Positions 43,683-55,328 are shown, counted from the stretch's first letter. The stretch is 64,000 nt of DNA from Streptomyces thinghirensis (GCA_021502835.1 JAKFGP010000024.1:62001-126000), one strand, 5' to 3'. Notes: a model not told the origin generated them from the sequence alone. A program made the numbers and translations.

Positions 43683-44728
43683 TCAGGCGTCGGCGGGTGG
43701 ACGGCCCGGCTGCTGTCCGGAGGGTGTGCCGTGGCGGACGACGCGGGTGGGTACGGAGATGCGGCGGGAGGCCGGAGGCGCCGTGTCGTGGTGTTCGAGT
43801 CGGTCGATCAGCAGACGTGCGGCCTGGCGCCCGATCTCGTCGGCGTCGTAGGAGACGAGGGTCAGCGGCAGGCCGAGGACGTCGGACAGGTCAAGTCGTC
43901 GAAACCGGCGAGGGGGCAGCGTGGTTCCCGGCCTTGTACAGGGCCCGGATCGCGCCCTGGCTGATGTGGTTGTTCGTGCAGAACAGCGCGGTGGGCGGTT
44001 CGGCCTGCCCGAGCAGGTCGAGCGCTGCCTGCCTCCGCGGTCGCGGAGTCGACCAGGCCCTGGCGGATGAGGGCGTGGTCCGGCGCGATGCCGATCTCCT
44101 CGTGTGCCGCCCAGAAGCCCCGCAGACGCTCGGCGCCGGTGTAGAGCGCCGGCGGATTGCCGAGGTGGCGAGCATGTGGTGTGTCCCTCGGCCAGGAGGC
44201 AGGCGGTGGCTGCGCGCGCCGTGGAAGTCCTCGACCAGGACGCAGTCGGTGTCCAGTCCGGCGGGCGGCCGCGCGGCGAAGACGACCGGGACGTGCCGCC
44301 GGCGGCGCGGGCCAGGTGCTGCTGCCGGTTGCCGCCGGGACGACGATCAGCCCTTCGACCTGGTGGTCGACGGGCCCGTCGATGAGTTCGGGTTCCCGGT
44401 CGGCCTGCTCGCCGGAGTTGCTGAGCAGCATGCGCAGGCCGTACTGCGTCGCGACTTCCTGGACACCGAGCGCGAGGCGGGGAGTAGAAGGGGTTGGCCA
44501 GGTTGGTGACCACGAGGCCGATCATCCCGCTGCCCCCGAGGCGGAGACTGCGCGCGGTCTTGATTGCGGCGGTAGCCCAGCTGGTCGACCGCCGCGTAGA
44601 CCCGCTCGCGGGTCGAATCCGATACACCTGGGTCGTTCTCGAGCACGCGTGAAACGGTCATGGCGCTGACCTGCGCCAGCTTGCCGGACGTCCAGCATGG
44701 TCGGCCCGCTGCCCCGGCGAGTGGTCAT
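43683..44728 (-). CDS. LacI-family repressor of the mannan locus
   Basis: ATG 44728 starts TTRRGSGPTMLDV, and the LacI helix-turn-helix and hinge read MTVSRVLENDPGVSDSTRER then VYAAVDQLGYRRNQ. The ligand domain includes GMIGLVVTNLANPFYS, LRMLLSNSGEQADREPELID, GFWAAHEEIGIAPDHALIRQ and LTLVSYDADEIGRQAARLLI then DRLEHHDTAPPASRRIS. About 345 residues. Frames change near 44675, 44580, 44470, 44340, 44190 and 43890. It lies between GH125 and ROK kinase genes, so its effector is probably mannose or a manno-oligosaccharide. Candidate operators with CGTTAACG cores lie at 47453-47460 and 47608-47614. Confidence 0.85.
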
Positions 44729-44770
44729 GCGCCTGCCCCTTCTGCTGCCTGCCTGCACGGGCGCCCGTCC

Positions 44771-45707
44771 TCACGGAGCGTCCGATGTGTCCTGTGCCCA
44801 GTGAGCCGCCCCGATCAGGGGGCCTCCTCGGGATGCCGGGCCGGCAGGACAGGAACGTCCGCTCTGTCGGCCGAACCAAGCCCCGCGTGGTGAGCGCAGG
44901 GTGGATCAAGTCCCACGACTGTGCCATGGAACCACCGATGACCACCGCGGTGGCTGCGAAGCGGTCGATCCATGGAGCCAGAGCCCGGCCGAGTGCGTCG
45001 AAAGCGTAGCGGAAGACCTCTACGGCCGCGGCAAGTCGCCCTTCGTGGCGCGCGCGGTCAGCTCGTCGACATCGGGGAGCCGGACAGCGCCCGCCGCCGT
45101 GGAACGGCCGTACAGGGCGCGGATGCCATGGCGCGAGACGGTGTCCCTCCAGGGGTCGGCCGTGCACCGTGAGGGTGGTGCACGTGTCCGCTCGGCGGGA
45201 CCCCGGGGCCGCTGTGGACGGGACGGCCCGCGGACAGGAAGGAGGAACCCACGCCCGTGCCCAGTGTCAGACAGACGACCCGGTCGTGCCCGGTGGCGGC
45301 ACCGGCGCCGTACTCGCCGATGGCGAACGCGTCGGCGTCGTTGAGGAAGCATAGCTTCTCGGACCGGCCGCGCAGCCGCTCCTGAGGCCCGCCCCGACAT
45401 CGACGCCGGAGAGGGACTCGAACTTGCCCACGCCGGTGAAACGGCCGATACCGGTGTCGTAGTCGAACGGCCGGGCATGGCCACGCCCCAGCGCGGGCTG
45501 TGCCCGGCCGGCAGGGCCAGGGCTGCCGCGGCGATGCCGTCGAGGATGGCGTCGGCGCCCGCCCGCGAGGGCAGCGGCTTGCGGATCACCGTGGACGGAT
45601 CGGGTCGGCTCGCGGCGGGGTTCACGAGCGCGGCGGTCACATGCGTACCGCCGATGTCGAGGACCGGGACGGGCCCGCCGGCCCGCCCGGTGGAGGCCGG
45701 CGTCACG
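44771..45707 (-). CDS. ROK-family sugar kinase
   Basis: GTG 45707 overlaps the stop of the isomerase gene. PVPVLDIGGTHVTAALVNPA is the ATP-phosphate loop, SPRWGVAMPGPFDYDTG and FESLSGVDVG carry substrate-loop text, FLNDADAFAIGE and CLTLGTGVGSSFLSAG are the second phosphate motif and cap. There is no N-terminal DNA-binding domain, so it is a kinase rather than a ROK repressor. Probable product mannose-6-phosphate, feeding the adjacent isomerase. About 310 residues. The usual zinc-binding Cys-rich loop is not evident. Frames change near 45390, 45180, 45050 and 44840; stop TGA 44773-44771. Confidence 0.85.
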
Positions 45708-47424
45708 GCTCGACCACCAGCGCCTTGACGATCCGCACCTCGTCGTCGCCCAGCGCGCGCACGCGGTAGGGGCCCACGGCGGCGGGAATCGTGATGGTCT
45801 CCGCGAACGCGAGGGAATGGGCGCGACCGTCGCGGGTCTCGATGACGGCGCCTCGGCCGGCGGCGACGTTGAGGATGTGGAAGCGGCCCGCGGTGTCGTC
45901 GGAGATGTCGGCGCCCGATGCCACGACAAGGCGGTGCACCGCGTAGAACATCTCGGGCAGGGCGCCGATGACCTCCTCGCGCCAGCCCTCGCCGGCACGG
46001 AGCGTGCGCGCGGCTGCTGGACGAGGTCCTTCGTGACGTCCTCACCGCGCCTGGCCGTGTCCAGGTTGGCGAAGGCGTGCTGGTAGCAGCAGGGGCCGGG
46101 AGGCGCCGGCGGCGTCCTTGCGCAGCCAGTCGTAGAACCGGAGCGAGTACAGGTAGGGGTCGCGCTCACTTCCAGCACCAGGTTGCCCGCGCCGGAGGCG
46201 TGGGGGAGTACCGGCCGGGATCACGAACAGCTGGCCCACGGTCGCCGGATGCGCTTGGACGTGATCCTCGACGGGCACGGGGGTGCCGTGGGCGATGGCG
46301 TCCTCCACCTGGCGCCGCATGATCTCGGGGTCGGCCTCCTCGGTGAGCCCCAGGAGCACCTGTGCGCCGTCCTCGGCGGCTGTGACGTAGTACGTCTCGT
46401 GCTGTGGCACGGCCAGCCGAACACGTCCCGCACGTACTGCTCCCGCGGGTGAAGGTGCAGGGACAGGTTGCCGCCCCCCATCGTGTCGAGGTAGTCGAAC
46501 CGGATCGGGAAGGACGTGCCGAACCGGCGGTGCACGTCCGCACCCAGCAGATCCTCGGGGTGCTCGACACAGAGCAGCTGGAACGGCAGCTCGACCTGGG
46601 CCCCGTCCTGCTCGCCGACGAGAACTCCGGCCTCGGGGCGATCAGTTCGTAACCGAGGGCGGTGTTGCCGGCCCGGGGAGTGAAGCCCAGCTCGCTCGCC
46701 GCCCACTGGCCGCCCCACGGGGTGGAGTTGAAGTCGGGGCGGGTGCGTACCGGGCCACGGGCCAGGTGCGCCAGGGTGCCACGGAGCGCGGTCCCGTCCA
46801 GCGCGGCCGGCGCGGCCGTGTCCCGCAGGTCGATCCACCGGTCGACTCGGCCGACGATCGCGTCACGGTGCCGGTCCAGCACGGGCCAGTCGGTGTAGAA
46901 CAGGCGGACCAGATCGCCCGGTTCGCCCGGGCGTCCGAGGTTGACGCCGACCGGCAGCTCGCCCTTCGACACAGCCGCCTCGGCGTACCGCTTGGGCAGG
47001 TCCGCGTACCAGAGCACGTCCGGCCCGCCTAGTGCGGCGCCCGGCCCGAACACCACCAGCACGCCGCCCGGCCCGGGCCGCTCGGGCCGCGGAACGGTGT
47101 CGAACAGGTCCGCGACCTGCGCGCGCGGGACAGCGGGGTGAAGAACGGGTCGTCGGCGGGAACCGGCCGGGCGACCAGCCGCTCGGCGGCTGCCGCCGCG
47201 TAGTGGTCGCGGACGTCGAGCAGGTGCACGTCGCGGCCCGCCGCGCGCACGGCGCCCGCGAGGCCGTCGGACAGCGCCGCCCAGTCAAGGGCCGCGGGGC
47301 CGTCGACGGCCAGGACCAGCGGTTCGCCCGGCAGATCCGCGGCCAGGTCCGGCCAGCTCGCGGTCACCTCCCCGCCGGTGGGCCGGTAGCTGGGGTGGGT
47401 GTCGTACGAACGAGACGCGGGCAC
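45703..47424 (-). CDS. manA: Class I mannose-6-phosphate isomerase with kinase-like N-terminal domain
   Basis: GTG 47424 begins PASRSYDTHPSYRPTG. Residues 30-200 (PLVLAVDGPAALDW, GRDVHLLDVRDHYAA, VLWYADLPKRYAEAAVSKGE and LFYTDWPVLDRHRDAIVGR) resemble a nucleoside-kinase-type fold that has lost its P-loop. The cupin part follows: TMGGGNLSLHLHPREQYVRD and HETYYVTAAEDGAQVLLGLT then VGQLFVIPAGTPHASGAGNL, with metal-binding His and Glu residues. The end is ALGDDEVRIVKALVVEP. About 570 residues, longer than minimal ManA. It interconverts mannose-6-P and fructose-6-P. GTGA overlap with the ROK kinase gene. Confidence 0.8.
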
Positions 47425-47450
47425 GGCTGCTCCTTACTCGGTTCCATGAA

Positions 47451-47614
47451 TGCGTTAACGATAACAGTCCCTGGCTGGAGGAGTCCATGGTCGTCATGGA
47501 GGGCTGGTGCCGCGCCTCAAAGTGCCTCTGGCCTGCATATTTACTCGACCTCTTCATACGGGGTGATTCTTTTTCCTTCCGAACCCTTGCTACCGCAGGA
47601 ATGGTGTCGTTAAC
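47451..47614. promoter_or_regulatory. Divergent promoter region with two LacI-operator-like sites
   Basis: Site 1, TGCGTTAACGATAACA (47451-47466), and site 2, GTCGTTAACC (47606-47615), share the core CGTTAAC. CGTTAACG is a perfect palindrome of the type bound by LacI-family repressors. They flank the space between the minus-strand manA operon and the plus-strand transporter operon, so one regulator could control both. Confidence 0.6.
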
Positions 47615-47719
47615 CTCCACGCAACACACACTCGGCAGATCCCGGGCCTGATCGGTGCCCTGCGTGCCCTGTGATTCACATCCGGCCATCTATGTGGCCT
47701 GATTCCGTGAAGGTGATCA

Positions 47720-49036
47720 ATGTCAGCAACGGGCAGGACCGGCAGCGCGGCTGGGCCGCTGGCTCGGCGTCGCCTCGCCGGGGTGGCCGCCGGCGCGGCC
47801 GCCGTGACGGCGGGAGGGTGCGCCCGGGGGCGAGCACCTCCGCGCGGCCGGGAACCACGAGCATCTCCAATGACAACGCCACCTGGGACGACGGCTACCG
47901 CTCGGCCGGCGGCGAGCTGAAGAAGATCACCGGTTACGCGCTCCGGCCGCTGTCGAATCCGTCGGTGACCTCCTACCAGCAGGTCGTCCAGATGACCTTG
48001 CAGACGTCGAAGTCCTCCGACCTCGTCAAGTGGGCGTCGGGCTATCAGCTCAAGCGTCTGGCGCGGGCCGGCGGGCTCACCGACCTGACCCGGGTCTGGG
48101 AGCGGTACGCGGCCAAGGGGTGGGGTGCGGACGGCCCGCGCGCGACGCGGTCTCGTACCGCGGCAAGGCGCTCGGGATCCCGATGTACGAGTCGTACTAC
48201 GTGCTCTTCTACAGCAAGCCGGTGTTCAAGAAGCTGGGCCTGGCCGAGCCGGGGAGCTGGTCCGAGCTTCTGCACTGCGCCGAGGTCCTCCAAGCGCAAC
48301 GGGGATCACGCCGTTCCTGGCGAGTCAGTCCGGTGGCTGGCCGGCGATCGAGTGGTTCCAGGAACTGGTCAGCAAGGTCGATCCCCGCTTCTACCAGGCG
48401 TCTGGTGGACGGCGACGCCTCCTACACCGATGCTCCGGCACGCCGGGCGATGGACATCTGGCACGACTTCATGCGCAAGGGCTGGATGACGGCGCCCGAC
48501 TTCGACCAGGCCCGCGGTCCCGGCGCCCTGAAGGAGGCCGAGGTGGGCATGTTCCTGCACGGCACCTGGCAGGCGGCGGGGATGTCGGCGGCAGGCATGA
48601 AGCCGGGCACGGACTACGGCGCCTTCATCCTCCCCGCCGTGCGTTCCTCCACTCCGAAGAGTGGTGATCGCCGAGTCGGGTGTCTTCGTGGTGCCCAGCC
48701 GCGCCTCCTCCCACGACGCCGCCATGGCCAACGTCGGCGCCTGGCTCGACCCGTCCGTCCAGCGGGTGTGGAGCGACTTCCTGCAGGACAGTTCCCGCCA
48801 ACCCGAAGGTGCGCGCCGGCAACCCGGTGGTGGCCGGCCTCCAGCGCGACATCGTCCGCAATCGCCGGATGCCGCTGGTGCGCTACTGGGAGGCCAGTCC
48901 GCCCAGCCTCATCCAGGGCAACACCAACGACCTCGGTGGATTCATGGCCGGGCAGACCTCCCCGGCCACCACACTGCGCCGGATGCAGGAGCGCGCACAA
49001 GACGAATGGGCGGCCTGGAAGCGAGACGAAGCATGA
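47720..49036 (+). CDS. ABC sugar-binding lipoprotein
   Basis: ATG 47720 is followed by a Tat-like ARRRLAGVAAGAAAVTAGGC, ending in a lipobox-type Cys, so the protein is exported and lipid-anchored. The mature part includes GYALRPLSNPSVTSYQQVVQ, DLVKWASGYQLKRLARAGGL, ALGIPMYESYYVLFYSKPVF then KKLGLAEPGSW, AEVGMFLHGTWQAAGMSAAG and FVVPSRASSHDAAMANVGAW, a standard family 1 solute-binding protein. Probably binds alpha-manno-oligosaccharides released by the GH76 enzyme downstream. Frames change near 47840, 48140, 48300, 48400, 48640 and 48800. TGA overlaps the ATG of permease 1. Confidence 0.85.
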
Positions 49037-49992
49037 GCACCTCTACGACAGATCGGCGCCCCCCGACGGCCCCCGGCAAGCCGCCGGCACCCCGGAGCGC
49101 GAAGCGGCACGACCTCCGGGCGCCGGTGTGGCGCACCGCGCGTGAACGCCTGGCGGCCGGCGGGTTCATGGCTCCGGCCGTCCTCCTGGTCTCGCTGTTC
49201 CTGCTGGCACCGTTCGCGTGGACCCTCTACCGCAGCCTCTTCAGCGACACGCGGACCTCGCCGTTCGCCTGGTTCGACAACTACGCGCTGTTCGCCTCGG
49301 ACCCGGCCCTGTTCCGCTCCATCCAGAACACGCTGCTGTGGGTGGTGGGCACGGTCGCGCTCCCGTTCGTGCTCGGGCTCGCCATCGCCTGCATGACCGG
49401 CTCCAGCCGCCTGTCACGCCTCGCGCGGCTGTGTGTGGTGCTGCCCTACGCGCTGTCGGGATCCGCGGTGGCGGTCGTGTGGAACTTCATGCTCACCACG
49501 GACGGCGCCGTCAACCAGGTCCTGAACGGCGTCGGGCTCGGCTCGCTGGCCCAGGGATGGCTGCTGACCTGGCCCGGCAACACCCTCGTGATGATCCTCG
49601 CCAACGCCTGGCAGGCCACCGGCGTGGCCGTCATCCTCTTCCTGGTCGGGCTGCAGTCCATCCCGCCCGAGACTCTGGAGGCCGGCTCCCTGGACGGTGC
49701 CGGCGGCTGGCAGCAGTTCCGGCACATCGTCCTGCCGCAGCTGCGCCCGGTGTCGATCATCGTGATCGGCATGAGCCTGGTCAACGGCCTCAAGTCGTTC
49801 GACCTGATCTGGGTGCTCACCCAGGGCGGCCCCGGGCGGGCCACCGAGACCCTCGCCGTGTCCATGTACAACGAGACCTTCCTGGAGTTGCGGCCCGGCG
49901 CGGGAGCGGCGATCGCGGTCGTCCTCACCGTGATCGTGCTGGCCGCCTCCTGGCTCTACCTGCGCCGCCAGCTCGACGTGAAAGGCGTGTGA
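49033..49992 (+). CDS. ABC sugar transporter permease 1 (MalF type)
   Basis: An intact frame of 319 codons from ATG 49033. About six transmembrane helices are visible, for example GGFMAPAVLLVSLFLLAPFA, LLWVVGTVALPFVLGLAIAC and AIAVVLTVIVLAASWLYLRR. The cytoplasmic EAA loop reads ETLEAGSLDGAGGWQQFRHI then VLPQLRP, which docks to the ATPase. No ATP-binding subunit is encoded here, as is usual for Streptomyces sugar importers that share MsiK. It overlaps the binding-protein stop and the next permease start. This is one of the few genes in the window without a frame break. Confidence 0.95.
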   Translation: MSTSTTDRRPPTAPGKPPAPRSAKRHDLRAPVWRTARERLAAGGFMAPAVLLVSLFLLAPFAWTLYRSLFSDTRTSPFAWFDNYALFASDPALFRSIQNTLLWVVGTVALPFVLGLAIACMTGSSRLSRLARLCVVLPYALSGSAVAVVWNFMLTTDGAVNQVLNGVGLGSLAQGWLLTWPGNTLVMILANAWQATGVAVILFLVGLQSIPPETLEAGSLDGAGGWQQFRHIVLPQLRPVSIIVIGMSLVNGLKSFDLIWVLTQGGPGRATETLAVSMYNETFLELRPGAGAAIAVVLTVIVLAASWLYLRRQLDVKGV

Positions 49993-50812
49993 CGATGTCC
50001 CTCGGCCGAGTCCTGCGCAACGCCACCCTCGTGATCCTCGCCGTGCTGTGGCTGGTCCCCACCTGGCTCCTCGTCGTCAACGCGCTGGTACCCGCGGGGA
50101 GTTACTCCGGTAGCCCGCACTGGCTGCCCCGGGACTTCGGGCTGTTCGACAACATGTCCCAGGCCTGGGACAAGGCCAACCTGGGCCCGGCTCTCGGCAA
50201 CAGCCTGCTGTACGCCGTGGTCAGCGCGGTGGCCGCCGCGGTGATCGCCAGTTTCGCCGCCTTCGCCACGATCATCATGCCGGTCAGGCACCAGGCCCCT
50301 GTGGTTCTGGGTGATCTACTCCGGCACCCTGCTGCCGCTGCAGGTCTTCATCCGGCCCCTGTTCCTGTCCTACGCACACACCTCGCTCTACGACACCCAG
50401 ACCGGTCTCGTGCTCATCTACACGGCGATCGCGGTCCCGTTCGCGTTCTTCGTCATGCGCAACTACGCCCTGACGCTGCCGCGGGAAGTCGTGGAGGCCG
50501 CACGTATGGACGGCGCGTCCTGGTGGCGGGTCTTCTGGCAGATCCACGTCCCGCTGACCCGGTCCGCCATGATCGCCGTGTTCGTCTTCCAGTTCGTGGC
50601 GGTATGGAACGATCTGATGTTCGGCATCACGATGGCCACCAGCCGTAACATCCGGCCCGTCATGGCCGCTCTCGCCGACCTGCAGGGGCAACTACTCCAA
50701 CGTCGGGCCGCCCGTCGTGCTGGCCGGCGCCCTGCTGGTCTCGCTGCCGACCCTGGTGCTGTTCTTCTCCGCCCAGCGCTTCTTCGTCAGCAGTCTCAAG
50801 ATCCACCGCTGA
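49989..50812 (+). CDS. ABC sugar transporter permease 2 (MalG type)
   Basis: GTG 49989 (or ATG 49995) starts TMSLGRVLRNATLVILAVLW then LVPTWLLVVNAL. Helices include LLYAVVSAVAAAVIASFAAF and LVLIYTAIAVPFAFFVMRNY. The EAA loop reads REVVEAARMDGASWWRVFWQ then IHVPL. The end is SAQRFFVSSLKIHR at TGA 50812. About 272 residues. Frame breaks near 50295 and 50690. It pairs with permease 1 to form the membrane channel. Confidence 0.93.
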
Positions 50813-50860
50813 GCCCGCACGCCTCCACCTCCCTCCCCATCGTCGCGAAGGGCCACCCGC

Positions 50861-52117
50861 ATGCTGCGATCGCTGCTCACCCGTGCCACCGCTCCCGCCG
50901 TCTGCGCCGGTCTGCTGTGGACCGCTGCCCCCCGCCCACGCCGTCGTCCCCGCCGCTGCCCCGGCCCACGCCACTACGCTCGCCCACCCGCGAGTCCCGC
51001 CCCCACACGCCCGGTCGCCTCCAGCGTCTGGGCCGACCGCGCCACCAGCACCTATCGCGCCCTGCAGGGCCACCTGTACCAGGGCACCGACGCCCACAGG
51101 CTGTACCTGGAGCACACCCCCGACAAGCCGCCGACCCGGAGCACTCCTATCTGTGGCCGTTCCGCGAGGCCGCGCAGGCAGCCGTCGACATGCAGGAACT
51201 GCCGAAAACCGGAGCCTCCTACCGCCGTGACGCGGCTGAGCGGTTCGACACCGTCGAGCTCTACCACAGCTCCGGACCGCGCCCGGGCTACGCGTCCCTA
51301 CCTGCCCGCCCCGCTGGGCACGGGCGGCGACATCTACTACGACGACAACGCCGTGGTCGCCCTGAGCCAGCTCGACCAGTACGAGGCCACCGGCGACCGC
51401 CGGCTCCTGGAGCGGGCCGAACAGGTCGTGCCCGTCGTCTCCCGCGCCTGGGACGACGATGCCACCCGCGCCCTGCCCGGGCGGCATGGACTGGTACGAC
51501 TCGCCCAACAACAACATCCAGGCCACCAACGTCACCGCCCTCTCCGCCCAGCTCGCCGCCCGGCTGTACGAGCACACCCGCGACCGCACCTACCTCGCCA
51601 AGGCCGAGCAGTGGTACGGCTGGGTGTATTCGTGCATGCGCAAGGCGCCCGGCCTGTACGTCAACGACCGAGGCGACGACGGCACCACCAACGAGACGCT
51701 GTGGACCTACAACTCGGGCGCCATGATCGGCACCGCCGTCGCGCTCTACCGCGGCACGGGGGACACCGGGTACCTGGACAAGGCGGTCGAGGACGCCCGC
51801 GGCTCCCTGGCGTACTGGAGTGAGGGCAGCCGACTGTATGACCAGCCGGCCGTCTTCAACGCCTTCTACTTCAAGGGACCTGCTCGACCTGGACGCCGTC
51901 CGCCCCGACTCCGCCTACCTGAAGGTCATGAGCGGCTACGCGGACAGCACCTACCGGTCCAACCGGGACGCCTCCACCGGCCTGTTCCGCTTCCAGCCCT
52001 CCGGCGGCGGCGACTTCGACCCCGAGGCGCCGGCCGCGACCCTCAACCAGTCGGCCATGGTCCAGATCTTCGCCACTCTCGCCGACGCCACCCACGAGCA
52101 CCGCCGGCCTTCCCTGA
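50861..52117 (+). CDS. Secreted GH76 alpha-1,6-mannanase
   Basis: ATG 50861 opens a Sec signal (MLRSLLTRATAPAVCAGLLW, cleavage after APPAHA). The mature enzyme contains YLWPFREAAQAAVDMQELPK, the catalytic Asp pair in GGDIYYDDNAVVALSQL, GGMDWYDSPNNNIQATNVTA, LNETLWTYNSGAMIG-like text and GLFRFQPSGGG, all GH76. It cuts alpha-1,6-linked mannan backbones of fungal or mycobacterial origin outside the cell. About 410 residues. Frames change near 50935, 51000, 51140, 51295, 51480, 51880 and 52110. It is 49 bases downstream of permease 2 in the same operon. Confidence 0.9.
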
Positions 52118-52177
52118 CGCGGCACCCCACGCCACCCCACGCCACCGCACCCTCAACGCAAAGGACACTCACGCACC

Positions 52178-55100
52178 ATGCCCAAGCCACCGTTGACCCG
52201 GCAGTCCTGGTGGGACTCCGACATCGCGCGCGACATCCTCAAGGGAGCGTGTGGCCACCACTGCCGACCTGGGCGGCCTGCGGGTGCAGCTGTCGGGAGA
52301 GCCTCTACTGCGCCGCGACGGCACGGGTGGCCTGTTGCAGTCCATCCGCCTGCGGATACGCCGTCCCGACGGCGCCCCCCACCCGCGCGTCACCCGGGCC
52401 CGTGTCACCACCGGCGAGGGCACCCCGTCCACTGCGAGTTCCTGGACGGACCGGGAGGCGACACCCGCCTCCTGGTCCCGGAGATGGAAGCTCCCACCGG
52501 CTTGCTGATCGAGCTTCCCGAACTGGAAGAGGCACCCGGCTCGCCTTCGAGGCACGACCGCAGCGCCACTGGACACTGCACCTGGTGCAGCACCCCACCT
52601 CGACATCGGCTGCACCGACCCGCGAGGGCGGGTCATGGCCGAGAGCCGCGCCTCACCTCGACTCCCTGCTCGAACTGTGCCGTGACACCCGACGAGTGGC
52701 CGGAGCCCGCCCGGTTCCGCTGGGCCGTCGAAGGCTTCCACTCCTTCCAGGACTGGCAGGCCAACCGGCCCCGGCGACAGGTGGAGCGCTTCCTCGACCG
52801 GGTCCGTGAGGGGCGCGTCGAACTCACGGCCATGCCGTTCAACCTGCACACCGAGACCTGTTCCACCGACGAACTGCACGAACTGCTCCGCCCGGTGACC
52901 GAGCTGCGCGACCGGCACGGCATCGACATCACCACCGCCATGCAGACGGACGTACCCGGCCAGGTGGTGGGCCTGCCCAGACGTACTGACCGACAACGGA
53001 ATCCGCTACCTGTCCGTGGCCCACAACTGGGCGGGCCGCGCGGTGCCCCACCTCGTCGGCGGAGAACACCTGCCGCGCCTGTTCTTCCGCTGGCAGGCAC
53101 CCAGTGGCAACAGCGTCCTGGTCCGGCGCACCGACACCCCGCACGGCCTGGCCTACATGGAGGGCTCGATCCTCGGCTTCGACGAGTCCTACGACCACGT
53201 CGACGACCTGCTGCCCTCCTACCTCAGCGCCCTGGCCCGGTTCCCCTATCCCCATCAGGGACGCGGCATCCCGGGATTCCCCCGCCCTCGACCTGCCCGG
53301 CACGGCCGACCCCTACCCGTGGGACGTCCTGCACCTGCGTGTGCTGGGCAAGTTCGCCGACAACGGCCCCCCGCGCCGCGTCATCTCCGACACGGTGCGC
53401 CGCTGGAACCGAACAGTGGGCGTACCCGCAGCTGCGCGCCTCCCGCAACCAGGACTTCTTCGAAGACGCCGAAAAGCGCGTCGGAGACCGCCTGGAGACC
53501 TACCGGGGTGACTGGAGCGACTGGTGGGTCGACGGCGTGGGCGCCGGCGCCGTCCCCCTGGCGGCCACCCGTCGTGGGCAGGCCGCCCCTCGCCGAGGCA
53601 CAGACCGTGGCCGGCTACGCCCGTCTGATGAACGTCCCCGGCAGCACGGCCGTCACCGCCGGCGCTCCCGGCGTCTACCGGTCCACCTCGCTGTTCAACG
53701 AGCACACCTGGGGAGCCGGCGACCCCTGGACCCACGGCGACCACGGCCACGGCTCCGGCGAGAAGCAGTGGCACTGGAAGTACGCCCAGGCCATGCGCGC
53801 CCACGACGACGCCGAAACCCTCCTGGACGCCGCTTCCGCGCTGCTCGGCGAGGCCTTCACCCCCGCCGCCGACGCGGCGGCCTCCTTCTACGCCGTGAAC
53901 ACGTGCAGCTGGCCGCGCACCGAAACCGCACGGCTCTTCCTGCCGGGAGAGCACCGTCGCGCTCGGCGAGCCGGTCCAGGTCGTCGACGCGCGCACCGGC
54001 ACGCCCCTGCCCTTCGCCCAGGAGGACCAGAGCAACGAACGCCACCGCGCCGCCGGCCGGTTCCTGCACGTGCCCGTCACAGACGTGCCGGCCTGCGGAG
54101 CCGTACGTCTGGACATCGTCCCCGCGGCGCACCCGCGGCCCAGGACGGCGAAGGCACCGACGCGCCCACCGAGGCCGCCGGGGCCACCGTTCTGGAGAAC
54201 GACCACCTGCGCGTCACCGTCGACCTGCGCGAGGCCTGCATCGCCTCCGTCATCGACAAGCGCACCGGCCGCGAGATGGTCCGCCAGGACGCCGTCATCG
54301 GGTTCAACGGCTACGTCTACGACGAATACGCCACGGCAGGAGGCTTCAACCACCAGTCCAGCAAGACCGTCGCCGACGACTCGATGCACCTGCCTCGCCT
54401 CCCGCACGACCGCACCGCCCGCGGCACTCGTCGACCGCACCACGGACGCCACCGGCCACACCCTGGTCTACGGATGCGCCCCGGCCGGTACCCGCCGGCT
54501 CCGGGTGAGGTGCACCTTCCGCACCACGCGGCCCGCATCGACGTGGAGAACCGCGTCGACAAGACCGGGACCCTCACCAAGGAAAGTGCCTTCTTCGCCT
54601 TCCCGTTCGCCCTCGACAACCCCACCGTGCACACGGAGGCCACGGGCGGCGTCCTGGGCACCGACCGCGAGACCGTGCCGGGCTCGGCGACCCACATGCG
54701 CGCCGTCCGGCGCTGGATCAGCCTGAGCGACGGCACCCACCACGCCGCACTGGCGACCGCCGACGCCCTGCTCGTCCAGCTCGGCGAGAATCGCGATCCC
54801 GTACGTCCCCTACCCCCAGTCGCTGCCCGCAGGAGGAGCCGGCCACCGTCTTCTCCCTGGGTGCACAACAACATCTGGGACACGAACTTCCCCGCCCAGC
54901 AGGCCTTCGACCACGTCTTCCGCTACAGCGTCGGCTTCGCCGCGGCCGAGGAGAACACCCCGGCCCACGCCGACGAACTCGCCGCACGCGTCGCCGCCGT
55001 CACCAGCCACCTCGATCGTGCCGGTCCGGGCCCGTGCCGGAGCCGGGGCGGAAACCCCGGCCGAGACACACTTCCTGGCCCTGGACGATCCCCCGGGTAC

Positions 55101-55328
55101 GACTCGTCGGGGTCACCGTCCCCGACAACGACCAACTCCTGGTGCGTCTGCAGTCGGTGGCCGACACCCCGGTCACCTGCCGCCTGAGCACCCCGTTCCC
55201 ACGTCGCCCGCGCGGCCCGCGCTAACTACCTGGGCCTGAACCCGAGCGACATCGGCCCGGAGCCGGACGGCGCCATCCCGGTCGACGTTCCAGCACTCGG
55301 AACGGCAGCCGTCGTCCTCCACCTGTAG
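52178..55328 (+). CDS. GH38 alpha-mannosidase
   Basis: ATG 52178 starts PKPPLTRQSWWDSDIA. After a beta-rich N-terminal part, the GH38 signature can be read across an indel as HTHLDIGCTDPRG (about 52580-52620). It is followed by RFRWAVEGFHSFQDWQ, NLHTETCSTDELHELLRPV, DITTAMQTDVPGQVVGLPD and RLFFRWQAPSGNSVLVR. The C-terminal half has VLENDHLRVTVDLREACIAS, IGFNGYVYDEYATAGGFNHQ, HNNIWDTNFPAQQAFDHVFR then YSVGFA. About 1,040 residues, no signal peptide. It removes alpha-linked mannose from imported glycans. More than twelve frame breaks. Stop TAG 55326-55328. Confidence 0.85.

Noticed and set aside
44771..45707. ROK-family transcriptional repressor
   Set aside because: No N-terminal helix-turn-helix precedes the DxGGT loop, and it is coupled to manA, so a sugar kinase is the better call.
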